In this document: piece by piece, positions 1 to 5,350 of the stretch
Layout: the number at the start of each line of letters is the position of its first letter
Numbering within the stretch: position 1 is the first letter of the stretch
Assembly: GCA_045647745.1 (NCBI GenBank)
Contig: JAZRMQ010000031.1
Span: forward strand, 1 to 5,763
DNA from: HGM04593 sp045647745
GTDB taxonomy: Bacteria > Bacteroidota > Bacteroidia > Bacteroidales > Bacteroidaceae
DNA: 5,763 nt
Reading direction: 5' to 3'
Position numbers and translations under genes: made by a program
The notes under the pieces: model-generated
Told to the model about the DNA's origin: nothing
Database searches by the model: none
What the model saw: only the letters and a program-made list of their open reading frames with translations

Positions 1-40
1 GGTTGCGATTAGCAAAACGAGCCAATGGGGGAATCTTTGG
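1..40. repeat. 40-bp direct repeat, copy 1
   Basis: This 40-bp sequence, beginning ggttgcgattagc and ending gggggaatctttgg, recurs without a mismatch at 120-159, a 119-bp offset. The window begins at its first base, so the true repeat may extend further left. Read in frame 2 it gives VAISKTSQWGNLW, then N and a stop at 44-46. It could therefore be the tail of an upstream gene, but copy 2 encodes the same peptide in another frame and is noncoding in context. Confidence 0.85.
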
Positions 41-85
41 AACTGACGACATAAATTTCACCATCGCGAGTTTTGCAGCAACAGG

Positions 86-120
86 TCACGCGAAGCGCGG
101 ATAAAAATCGCGCCGCGTGG
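86..120. repeat. GC-rich REP-like hairpin between the direct repeats
   Basis: An imperfect palindrome lies between the two 40-bp repeats. Bases 88-92 (acgcg) pair with 114-118 (cgcgt), 95-98 (gcgc) with 110-113, and 100-102 (gat) with 107-109 (atc), around an AAAA loop at 103-106. AA at 93-94 and G99 are bulged. C87-G119 extends the stem and T86/G120 can wobble. This gives about 12 Watson-Crick pairs plus the extension, which is strong for such an A/T-rich flank. It could be a REP-type palindrome or the terminator of a gene left of the window. No T-tract follows, which favours a repeat. Confidence 0.6.
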
Positions 121-159
121 GTTGCGATTAGCAAAACGAGCCAATGGGGGAATCTTTGG
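120..159. repeat. 40-bp direct repeat, copy 2
   Basis: This is a perfect second copy of bases 1-40. Similarity ends abruptly at 160, where copy 1 continues aactgacg and this copy continues tattaaga. The 119-bp offset is not a multiple of three, so the two copies cannot be in-frame protein repeats. The arrangement (direct repeat, hairpin-bearing 79 bp, direct repeat) fits a duplicated intergenic element or a tandem array cut by the window edge. Confidence 0.85.
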
Positions 160-270
160 TATTAAGATTTCATAACCTCATACACCACACTCAAAAGCGC
201 ACCACCACCTCTTTTTTTACTTTTTTTGTAAAAAAATGTAGCAATCGACAAATTATAACAAAAATGGTTG

Positions 271-278
271 TAAATTTG
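271..278 (+). promoter_or_regulatory. Candidate Bacteroidetes -7 element upstream of ilvA
   Basis: Bases 271-278 read taaatttg followed by c, an exact match to the Bacteroides -7 consensus TAnnTTTG. No clear -33 TTTG sits about 19-21 bp upstream; the TTTG at 225-228 is too far away. If used, transcription would start near 285 and the leader would carry the 317-395 inverted repeat. This is an inference from the consensus only. Confidence 0.35.
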
Positions 279-316
279 CGAAACGGGTAAATGAGAGTAT
301 TACATACTCTATTTGT

Positions 317-395
317 TTGTCATCTCGAGCAAACGCGAGGGAGCTCAAAAATATAGTTTGAAGAGAATTCTCCTCCGTTGTCGTCGAAATGACAA
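317..395. repeat. Long inverted repeat made of two REP-like half-elements
   Basis: The left arm begins tgtcatctcga (318-328). The right arm, on the complementary strand, begins tgtcatttcga (394 down to 384). The outer 12 positions pair with one mismatch (C324/A388). An inner block (336-343, cgagggag) pairs partly with 372-379. A 5-bp central stem (345-349 with 357-361) closes a 7-base loop. The left arm matches unit 4 of the downstream 44-bp array at 26 of the first 31 positions. The structure ends 54 bp before the ilvA ATG, so it probably lies in the leader or across the promoter region. Confidence 0.7.
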
Positions 396-399
396 CTTG

Positions 400-444
400 A
401 TGCAGTGTGCAACAACAAAAGACATTATACATATTAAACAATAA
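400..444 (+). CDS. Possible 14-codon leader peptide upstream of ilvA
   Basis: An ATG at 400 opens a 14-codon frame, MQCATTKDIIHIKQ, that ends in TAA at 442-444, four bases before the preferred ilvA ATG at 449. It contains two adjacent Thr and three Ile codons, the substrate and pathway end product of the following gene. It starts just after the 317-395 hairpin. Leader peptides rich in the regulated amino acids are known for proteobacterial thr and ilv operons. However, A/T-rich DNA favours Thr, Ile and Lys codons by chance, and no terminator separates it from ilvA. This is a speculative call. Confidence 0.2.
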   Translation: MQCATTKDIIHIKQ

Positions 445-448
445 TAAA

Positions 449-1645
449 ATGCTTACACTCGACAAAATCTATCACGCATCATACGTCCTCAAGGACGTGA
501 TACGTCGCACAGAGCTAATCCCTGCTCCCTATTTGAACAAGAAGGGCAACATCTTCCTCAAGCCCGAGAACTTGCAGTTGACCGGCTCGTTCAAGGTACG
601 TGGTTCATACTATAAGATTTCTCAGCTCTCGGCCGAGGAGAAGGCAAAGGGTGTTATTGCCTGCTCAGCCGGCAACCACGCTCAGGGTGTTGCGTTGGCT
701 GCCACAAAAAACGGCATCAAGTCAACTATCTGCTTGCCCGACTGTGCCCCAATATCAAAGGTTGAGGCAACAAGAGGCTATGGTGCAGAGATTTGCCTTG
801 TAGAGGGTGTGTACGACGATGCATACAAGCGTGCAATTGAGTTGCGTGACGAGATGGGTTATACCTTTATCCACCCATTTGACGATATTGACGTAATTGC
901 AGGTCAGGGAACAATCGGACTTGAGCTCATCGACCAGATGAAAGACGTTGACGTTGTTGTTGTGCCCATTGGTGGCGGTGGCCTCATCTCGGGTGTTGCA
1001 TTTGCACTAAAATCACTCAACCCTGCCATAAAGGTATATGGCGTACAGGCTGCCGGCGCTCCAAGTATGAAGAATTCTGTTGAGCACAAGCAAATTGAGC
1101 GCCTTGATACTGTTTCGACAATTGCTGATGGTATTGCAGTTAAGCAGCCCGGTGAGAACACATTCGATTTTTGCAGCAAATATGTCGACGGCATTGTAAC
1201 TGTAACAGATGACGAAGTTTCATCGGCAATCCTCTCAATGCTCGAGCATCAGAAGATTATCACCGAGGGTGCAGGTGCTGTTGCTGCAGCTGCCGTAATG
1301 TTCGATAAGATTCCTGTTGAGGGCAAGAACGTTATCTGCGTTGTATCGGGTGGTAATATTGACGTCAATATCCTCGACCGTGTAATCAAGCGTGGCCTCT
1401 TCACATCGGGCCGCTCGGCGCTGCTCAAGGTTGAGCTCCTTGACAAGCCCGGACAGTTGGTGCAGGTATCGAAGATTATTGCCGACCTTGGCGGTAACGT
1501 CATCGGTGTACACCACGAGCGTACAAATGCCAACACTGGCGTGACAGGTTGCTGGATACGCATAGACCTTGAGACACGCAATTTCGAGCACATCAACAAT
1601 ATTAAGAGCGCGTTGACCAAGGCTGGTTTCAAAATTATGGATTAA
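449..1645 (+). CDS. ilvA: Threonine ammonia-lyase (threonine dehydratase), medium form with one ACT domain
   Basis: This cytoplasmic PLP enzyme deaminates L-threonine to 2-oxobutanoate and ammonia, the first step from threonine to isoleucine, and usually also acts on serine. The 398-residue protein has the fold-type II PLP core at about 1-315. It shows the lysine motif GSFKVRG (Schiff-base Lys49), SAGNHAQG (73-80), the phosphate-binding glycine loop GGGGL (175-179) and the late SGGN motif (300-303). A single ACT domain spans about 325-398, where effectors such as isoleucine or valine often bind. The length matches the roughly 400-residue medium form, not TdcB (about 330, no ACT) or E. coli IlvA (about 514). 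A GTG at 407 would add 14 residues encoded by the A-rich leader; the ATG at 449 starts where family members start. ridA follows 19 bp downstream. Whether it is biosynthetic or catabolic is not settled by sequence. Confidence 0.95.
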   Translation: MLTLDKIYHASYVLKDVIRRTELIPAPYLNKKGNIFLKPENLQLTGSFKVRGSYYKISQLSAEEKAKGVIACSAGNHAQGVALAATKNGIKSTICLPDCAPISKVEATRGYGAEICLVEGVYDDAYKRAIELRDEMGYTFIHPFDDIDVIAGQGTIGLELIDQMKDVDVVVVPIGGGGLISGVAFALKSLNPAIKVYGVQAAGAPSMKNSVEHKQIERLDTVSTIADGIAVKQPGENTFDFCSKYVDGIVTVTDDEVSSAILSMLEHQKIITEGAGAVAAAAVMFDKIPVEGKNVICVVSGGNIDVNILDRVIKRGLFTSGRSALLKVELLDKPGQLVQVSKIIADLGGNVIGVHHERTNANTGVTGCWIRIDLETRNFEHINNIKSALTKAGFKIMD

Positions 1646-1664
1646 TCATTAAAACAAAATAACT

Positions 1665-2039
1665 ATGTTGAAGAAAGTTTATACAAGCAATGCCCCCGAG
1701 GCTATCGGCCCCTATTCACAGGCTATCATCTGTGGCAATATGTTGTTCACATCAGGTCAAATTCCCATCAACCCTGCAACAGGTGAGGTTGAAGCCGAGG
1801 GTATCACAGACCAAGCTACTCAGGTTATGAAAAACCTTGCAGCTGTGCTTGCCGAGGCTGGCACATCATTCGACAAGGTTGTCAAGACAACCTGCTTCCT
1901 CAGCGATATGGCCGACTTTGCTGCGTTCAACGCTGTTTATGCCGAGTATTTTACAAGCAAACCAGCACGCTCTTGTGTTGCTGTAAAGACTCTCCCCAAG
2001 AACGTTCTTGTTGAGATTGAGGTAATTGCCGAAATCTAA
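1665..2039 (+). CDS. ridA: RidA, 2-iminobutanoate/2-iminopropanoate deaminase (YjgF/YER057c/UK114 family)
   Basis: RidA hydrolyses the unstable enamine/imine intermediates released by PLP dehydratases, giving 2-oxobutanoate or pyruvate. This prevents 2-aminoacrylate damage to other PLP enzymes. The 124-residue protein has normal family length and ends at the usual IEVIAEI-type C-terminus. Visible motifs are IGPYSQ (14-19, with Tyr17), FTSGQIP (28-34) and PARSCV (100-105), which holds Arg102, the substrate-carboxylate residue equivalent to E. coli Arg105. Glu117 in VEIEV corresponds to E. coli Glu120, which activates water. The family forms trimers with active sites between subunits. The gene starts 19 bp after ilvA on the same strand and is almost certainly co-transcribed. 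That pairs the enzyme that makes the reactive intermediate with the enzyme that removes it. Confidence 0.96.
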   Translation: MLKKVYTSNAPEAIGPYSQAIICGNMLFTSGQIPINPATGEVEAEGITDQATQVMKNLAAVLAEAGTSFDKVVKTTCFLSDMADFAAFNAVYAEYFTSKPARSCVAVKTLPKNVLVEIEVIAEI

Positions 2040-2063
2040 AAAAAAGATTTTTATAAAATACAC

Positions 2064-2091
2064 TCGTGGGTGGCTCCAGAGCCACCCACGA
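2064..2091 (+). terminator. Strong hairpin after ridA, possible terminator
   Basis: A perfect 12-bp stem pairs 2064-2075 (tcgtgggtggct) with 2080-2091, around the four-base loop ccag. It lies 25 bp past the ridA stop. Only attgttgat follows, with no T-tract, so it may be a processing or mRNA-stability hairpin, with termination occurring at the next hairpin instead. Confidence 0.55.
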
Positions 2092-2113
2092 ATTGTTGAT
2101 AGTGAATATACAG

Positions 2114-2161
2114 ATGCAGCCCGATATTTTTCAATATTAAGGCTGCATTTCATTTTTATTT
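2114..2161 (+). terminator. Rho-independent terminator of the ilvA-ridA unit
   Basis: Bases 2114-2121 (atgcagcc) pair with 2141-2148 (ggctgcat). An inner stem pairs 2124-2128 (atatt) with 2133-2137 (aatat) around a tttc loop. The T-rich run ttcatttttattt follows immediately. A stable stem with a T-rich tail, placed between two same-strand gene groups, is the expected layout of an intrinsic terminator. Confidence 0.7.
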
Positions 2162-2163
2162 AC

Positions 2164-2172
2164 TATCTTCGC
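2164..2172 (+). promoter_or_regulatory. Candidate -7 promoter element for the kdsD-led unit
   Basis: tatcttcgc matches the Bacteroides TAnnTTTG -7 element with one change (C for T at the seventh base). It lies just past the terminator and 44 bp before the kdsD ATG, where a promoter for the second transcription unit is needed. No good -33 TTTG is visible at the expected distance, because that stretch is occupied by the terminator stem. Confidence 0.4.
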
Positions 2173-2215
2173 AGTAGAGTTATAATGCCTTATTGGGATT
2201 TTAAAGAAACGATAT

Positions 2216-3163
2216 ATGACAAACGTAGTTGACGTAGCAAAAAAGTGCTTTCAAGATGAAGCACAAGCTATTTTAAGCCTGATACCAAAGTTAGACGAGA
2301 ACTTTACAAAAGCTATTGAACTCATCATAGAAAGCAAAGGCAAGCTAATTGTAACCGGTGTTGGTAAATCGGGACATATTGGTGCAAAGATAGCATCTAC
2401 AATGGCGAGCACAGGCACCCCCGCTTTTTTTCTCAATCCGCTCGATGCTTTTCACGGCGACCTTGGAATGATTGGCGAAGGAGATGTGGTGCTTGCAATC
2501 TCCAACTCGGGACAGACCGATGAACTTTTGCGTTTCATACCATTATTGAAAGAGAGAAATATCCCCATCATATCAATGTCGGGCAACCCGGCGTCATTGC
2601 TCGCCAAATTCTCGGAGTGCCACCTGAATGTAGCTGTGGAGAAAGAGGCGTGCCCACTGAACCTCGCCCCCACCTCATCAACCACCGCCACCCTTGCGAT
2701 GGGCGATGCAATAGCCTGTGCCCTGATGACTGTGCGCAATTTCCAAGCAAAAGACTTTGCACAGTTCCACCCCGGAGGCTCGCTCGGCCGTCGCTTGCTA
2801 TCAAGGGTAAAGGATTATATGATAAGCGACAATCTACCCATTGTGAACAGCGAATCAAAAGTAAGCGACACACTGATGCAGATTAGCCGAACAAAGATGG
2901 GCATTGCCGTTGTTATTGAGAATGATGAGATAATTGGTGTGGTAACCGATGGCGATATACGCCGTACAATGCAGCGCGACCAAGATCGTTTCTTCCAGCT
3001 CACTGTCAAGGACCTTATGAACCGCAACCCAAAGCTGATTAAGGAGGATGCCAAGCTCTCGCAAGCCGAGGAGATTATGCGCCAGCACAATATCAAATCA
3101 TTGATTGTCGTAAACAACAATAACAAGCTGGTGGGCGTGATTGACGCCTTTAGCTGTCTTTAA
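2216..3163 (+). CDS. kdsD: D-arabinose-5-phosphate isomerase, KpsF/KdsD/GutQ family
   Basis: The enzyme interconverts ribulose-5-phosphate and arabinose-5-phosphate, the precursor of Kdo for lipopolysaccharide or capsule, in the cytoplasm. The 315-residue protein has an N-terminal SIS domain (about 35-170) and two CBS domains (about 200-258 and 265-315). Key motifs are GVGKSGHIG (48-56, Lys51), AFHGDLGMI (78-86), SNSGQTDE (96-103), KEACPLNLAPTSSTT (143-157, Glu144) and HPGGSLGRR (185-193, His185). Lys51, Glu103, Glu144 and His185 correspond to E. coli KdsD Lys59, Glu111, Glu152 and His193. The end, LVGVIDAFSCL, is a few residues shorter than E. coli KdsD and resembles short-ended capsule KpsF forms. 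The second CBS domain is otherwise intact. It is first in a four-gene unit; a cytidylyltransferase follows after 12 bp. It may be a glycan-locus paralogue rather than the only KdsD in the genome. Confidence 0.9.
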   Translation: MTNVVDVAKKCFQDEAQAILSLIPKLDENFTKAIELIIESKGKLIVTGVGKSGHIGAKIASTMASTGTPAFFLNPLDAFHGDLGMIGEGDVVLAISNSGQTDELLRFIPLLKERNIPIISMSGNPASLLAKFSECHLNVAVEKEACPLNLAPTSSTTATLAMGDAIACALMTVRNFQAKDFAQFHPGGSLGRRLLSRVKDYMISDNLPIVNSESKVSDTLMQISRTKMGIAVVIENDEIIGVVTDGDIRRTMQRDQDRFFQLTVKDLMNRNPKLIKEDAKLSQAEEIMRQHNIKSLIVVNNNNKLVGVIDAFSCL

Positions 3164-3175
3164 AAAAACGAAATT

Positions 3176-3817
3176 ATGAAGGTTGTAGCATTTGTCCCCA
3201 TAAGACTAAACAGCAAGCGCGTTGTCGGCAAGAATTTAAAGTTACTTGGCGACAAGCCGCTGTTGCAATATATCCTCGACACATTAACAAGCACCCCAGC
3301 CATTGACGAGGTGTATGTTTATTGTAGCCAAGAGGAGATAATTCCTCTGTTGCCGCAAGGCGTAAAGTTCCTCAAGCGCGACGTATCACTCGACCGCGAC
3401 GAGACATTGGGACAAGAGATTTACGACGCCTTTATAAAAGAGGTCGACGCCGACGTCTACATTCTTGCGCACACCACCTCGCCCTTTATAAAGGCCGAGA
3501 CGATAGAGAATGCCGTAAAGCAAGTTACCAACGGCAGCCACGACTCGGCCTTCAGCGCCCAAAAAGTGCAGACATTTGCTTGGTACAACGGCAGCCCACT
3601 AAACTACAACCTCAAAGAAATTCCCCGCACACAGACCATTGAGCCTGTCTACTTTGAGACAAGCGCTTTTTATATTTTCCGCAAAGAGATTTGGACCGTT
3701 GAGCACCAACGCATAGGCAAAACCCCATATATAGCCATTGTCGACCCTATTGAAGGCATCGACATTGACAACCCCGAGGATTTTGAATTTGCAGCAAAAG
3801 TACTGCCCGAGCAATAA
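3176..3817 (+). CDS. Acylneuraminate cytidylyltransferase family protein (CMP-sugar synthetase)
   Basis: This family transfers CMP from CTP to a nonulosonic acid such as sialic, legionaminic or pseudaminic acid, or a related sugar acid, activating it for glycosyltransferases. The 213-residue protein shows the N-terminal nucleotide loop VPIRLNSKRVVGKN (7-20), which corresponds to the IPAR..SK...KN motif of NeuA. LAHTTSPFI (97-105) matches the usual QPTSPLR block. YFETSAFYIFRK (159-170) is the sugar-site segment. GIDIDNPEDFEFA (194-206) carries Asp196 and Asp198, which align with the metal-binding aspartates of CMP-sialate synthetase. KdsB instead begins with an IIPAR(Y/L)ASTR-type loop, so a NeuA-like assignment is preferred, though the A5P-isomerase neighbour leaves a Kdo-like substrate possible. 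It is slightly shorter than typical NeuA (about 225-230) but has all the blocks. The start follows aaattATG. The substrate is not determinable, so no symbol is given. Confidence 0.82.
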   Translation: MKVVAFVPIRLNSKRVVGKNLKLLGDKPLLQYILDTLTSTPAIDEVYVYCSQEEIIPLLPQGVKFLKRDVSLDRDETLGQEIYDAFIKEVDADVYILAHTTSPFIKAETIENAVKQVTNGSHDSAFSAQKVQTFAWYNGSPLNYNLKEIPRTQTIEPVYFETSAFYIFRKEIWTVEHQRIGKTPYIAIVDPIEGIDIDNPEDFEFAAKVLPEQ

Positions 3818-3835
3818 CCCTAAAAACAGAGAATT

Positions 3836-4585
3836 ATGGGCAAGAGTTGGCAAAAATGCTGGAACGCGCTGAACTACCTGTATGGAACATTGCAGACAGG
3901 CAGCCGCAGACGCTTGCGCTCCTACAAGAACTGCCACAGCGGACGTTGTTTTATCATCGGCAACGGTCCAAGCCTAAGGAACAGCGACCTCAGACGCCTG
4001 ATGGAGCTTGGCGAAAAGACCTTTGCCTGCAACTCATTAATCAAACTGTTCGGCGAGATACCCTTTGCGCCAACCTACTATTTTGCACAAGACAACAAAA
4101 TAATCCTCGACAACAAGAACGAAATAACAAACTACAACGGCACACGCTTCATAAAAGCACACTACGCAAAGCGCTACCACATTAAGGGCGTAACATATTA
4201 CAATATGCTCTTTCCCCAACACCCGATAGGATTTTCAAACAACATTCCAAAGGTTGTATACAGCGGACAGACGGTAACATACTCAATGATACAGTTCGCG
4301 GCATATATGGGATTTAAGGAGATTTATCTCATTGGGGTAGACTGCAACTATTCGGGCAACAACAGCGTTATTACCCCGGAGAGTTATTTCGACGCACGCC
4401 TGTTCAACAGCAACCGCGACTACGCCGCTCCCGAGGTTGACACCAATCTTTTGGCCTACGCTCGCGCAAAAGAGGTCTGCGACAAGCAAGGAATAAAAAT
4501 CTATAACGCAACACGAGGAGGAAAGCTCGAGATATTTGAACGCGCCGACCTTGACAAAGTATTAAACAATCCTAAAAACGTATAA
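3836..4585 (+). CDS. DUF115 / MptE-like putative glycosyltransferase, sialyltransferase-like
   Basis: The 249-residue protein carries the Rossmann-like DUF115 signature. RCFIIGNGPSLRNSDL (37-52) holds the GNGPSL nucleotide loop. FACNSL (63-68), YYFAQD (81-86), SGQTVTYSMIQFAAYMGF (143-160), KEIYLIGVDCNY (161-172) and the C-terminal IYNATRGGKLEIFERADL (222-239) follow. The same GNGPS...CN...EIYL.G.D order occurs in GT42 sialyltransferases such as Campylobacter CstII, and DUF115 is the core of the Maf proteins linked to pseudaminic/legionaminic glycosylation of flagellin. It follows a CMP-sugar synthetase by 18 bp, so transfer of a CMP-activated sugar acid is a reasonable inference. Automated pipelines often label such proteins as 6-hydroxymethylpterin diphosphokinase MptE-like; nothing nearby supports a pterin role. 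The basic N-terminus (residues 1-36, RRRLR) may contact membrane. No signal peptide or membrane span is visible. The SIMPL gene follows after 2 bp. Confidence 0.75.
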   Translation: MGKSWQKCWNALNYLYGTLQTGSRRRLRSYKNCHSGRCFIIGNGPSLRNSDLRRLMELGEKTFACNSLIKLFGEIPFAPTYYFAQDNKIILDNKNEITNYNGTRFIKAHYAKRYHIKGVTYYNMLFPQHPIGFSNNIPKVVYSGQTVTYSMIQFAAYMGFKEIYLIGVDCNYSGNNSVITPESYFDARLFNSNRDYAAPEVDTNLLAYARAKEVCDKQGIKIYNATRGGKLEIFERADLDKVLNNPKNV

Positions 4586-4587
4586 TT

Positions 4588-5307
4588 ATGGAAAGTTGTG
4601 AAACAAAAAAATGCAACTGCGGCAAATGCATCACCGGCATTGCAATTTTTATAGGCCTGACAATACTAGGGTATTTCATCAACAAAGGCCTTGCAAGCAT
4701 TGCCTACCAAGACCAATACGTAACAGTCAAAGGCCTTGCCGAGCGTGAGGTGATGGCGAATAAAGTTGTGTGGCCACTACCCTACAAATGTGTCAGCAAC
4801 GATATGCAAAAGCTATATGACGAGATTGAGAAGAACAAAAACATAATACTATCGTACCTCAAAGCAGGCGGAATAACAGACAGCGAAATTATCCTGTCGG
4901 CACCTGCTGTTACCGACCGTCTCGCACAAAGCTATGTTCCCGACAATATTAAATTCCGCTATCAGGCCGAGGCGGTGATAACAGTCACTTCGCCACAGGT
5001 GGAAAAGGTTATAGAGCTAATGAGCAAGCAGTTAGAGCTTATGAAAGATGGTGTGATAATCAGCAACGAATACAACTATCAGACACAGTTCGAATACACT
5101 GCCCTCAACGAGATAAAACCTGAGATGGTTGAGGAGGCTACACGCAACGCTCGCGCAGTGGCACAGAAGTTCGCCGACGACTCCGATTGCAAGCTCGGCA
5201 ACATTAGACAAGCCTCACAAGGACAATTCACAATATCGAGTGACGAAACAACGCCGCAATTAAAGAATATACGCGTTGTCACAACGGTAAAATATGCACT
5301 CAAATAA
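4588..5307 (+). CDS. SIMPL domain-containing protein (DUF541), N-terminally membrane-anchored
   Basis: The 239-residue protein has a short cytoplasmic tail with four cysteines (C4, C9, C11, C14), one hydrophobic helix at about 15-35 (GIAIFIGLTILGYF), and a periplasmic SIMPL/DUF541 domain at about 43-239. The domain opens with the typical YVTVKGLAEREV strand (44-55). It continues through the helix LYDEIEKNKNIILSYLKAGGI (77-97), the FRYQAEAVITVT strand (123-134), and the helix EATRNARAVAQKFADDSDCKLG (183-204), and closes with IRVVTTVKYAL (228-238). Relatives include YggE and Brucella BP26/Omp28, which form oligomeric rings; their molecular role is poorly defined. Its start is 2 bp after the preceding stop, which implies co-transcription and probably translational coupling with the glycan genes. 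A role in the envelope is inferred from context. The Cys-rich tail is not a lipobox: the cysteines precede the hydrophobic helix. Confidence 0.85.
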   Translation: MESCETKKCNCGKCITGIAIFIGLTILGYFINKGLASIAYQDQYVTVKGLAEREVMANKVVWPLPYKCVSNDMQKLYDEIEKNKNIILSYLKAGGITDSEIILSAPAVTDRLAQSYVPDNIKFRYQAEAVITVTSPQVEKVIELMSKQLELMKDGVIISNEYNYQTQFEYTALNEIKPEMVEEATRNARAVAQKFADDSDCKLGNIRQASQGQFTISSDETTPQLKNIRVVTTVKYALK

Positions 5308-5350
5308 CGTAAGTTCAATATAAGGATTTGTACTAACATTTAGCGTTTTT

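Noticed and set aside
55..162. Short open frame ending in VAISKTSQWGNLWY as a real small protein or gene tail.
   Set aside because: It reads through the hairpin with no good start, and the identical repeat copy sits in a different frame. The shared peptide is a by-product of the DNA repeat.
211..240. T7-GT-A7 stretch as an intrinsic terminator.
   Set aside because: It is only an A/T pairing with a two-base gap and has no GC stem. It could be a simple promoter-region tract instead.
407..448. GTG start at 407 giving a 412-residue threonine ammonia-lyase.
   Set aside because: The added residues (VQQQKTLYILNNNK, read as M at the GTG) come from an A-rich leader typical of Bacteroidetes untranslated sequence. 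The ATG at 449 aligns with the normal family start and gives the usual length.
253..465. Minus-strand 70-residue frame upstream of ilvA.
   Set aside because: It runs through the inverted repeat and the ilvA start, shows no recognisable domain, and its composition reflects the palindromic repeat.
2026..2232. Plus-strand 68-residue frame between ridA and kdsD.
   Set aside because: It spans two hairpins and the candidate promoter and overlaps the kdsD start. The 15-codon frame from its inner ATG at 2185 shows no recognisable feature.
2568..2873. Long minus-strand open frames inside kdsD and elsewhere.
   Set aside because: They are shadows of well-supported plus-strand genes with intact motifs, and have no domain content or independent start signals.
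3176..3817. Assignment of the cytidylyltransferase as KdsB (CMP-Kdo synthetase).
   Set aside because: The N-terminal loop (IRLNSKRVVGKN) and the IDIDNPEDF end follow the NeuA pattern rather than the KdsB STR.PGKPL pattern, although a Kdo-like substrate cannot be excluded.
3836..4585. A pterin pyrophosphokinase (MptE) role for the DUF115 protein.
   Set aside because: That label comes from archaeal relatives. The glycan neighbours and the GT42/Maf-like motif order favour a transferase role.
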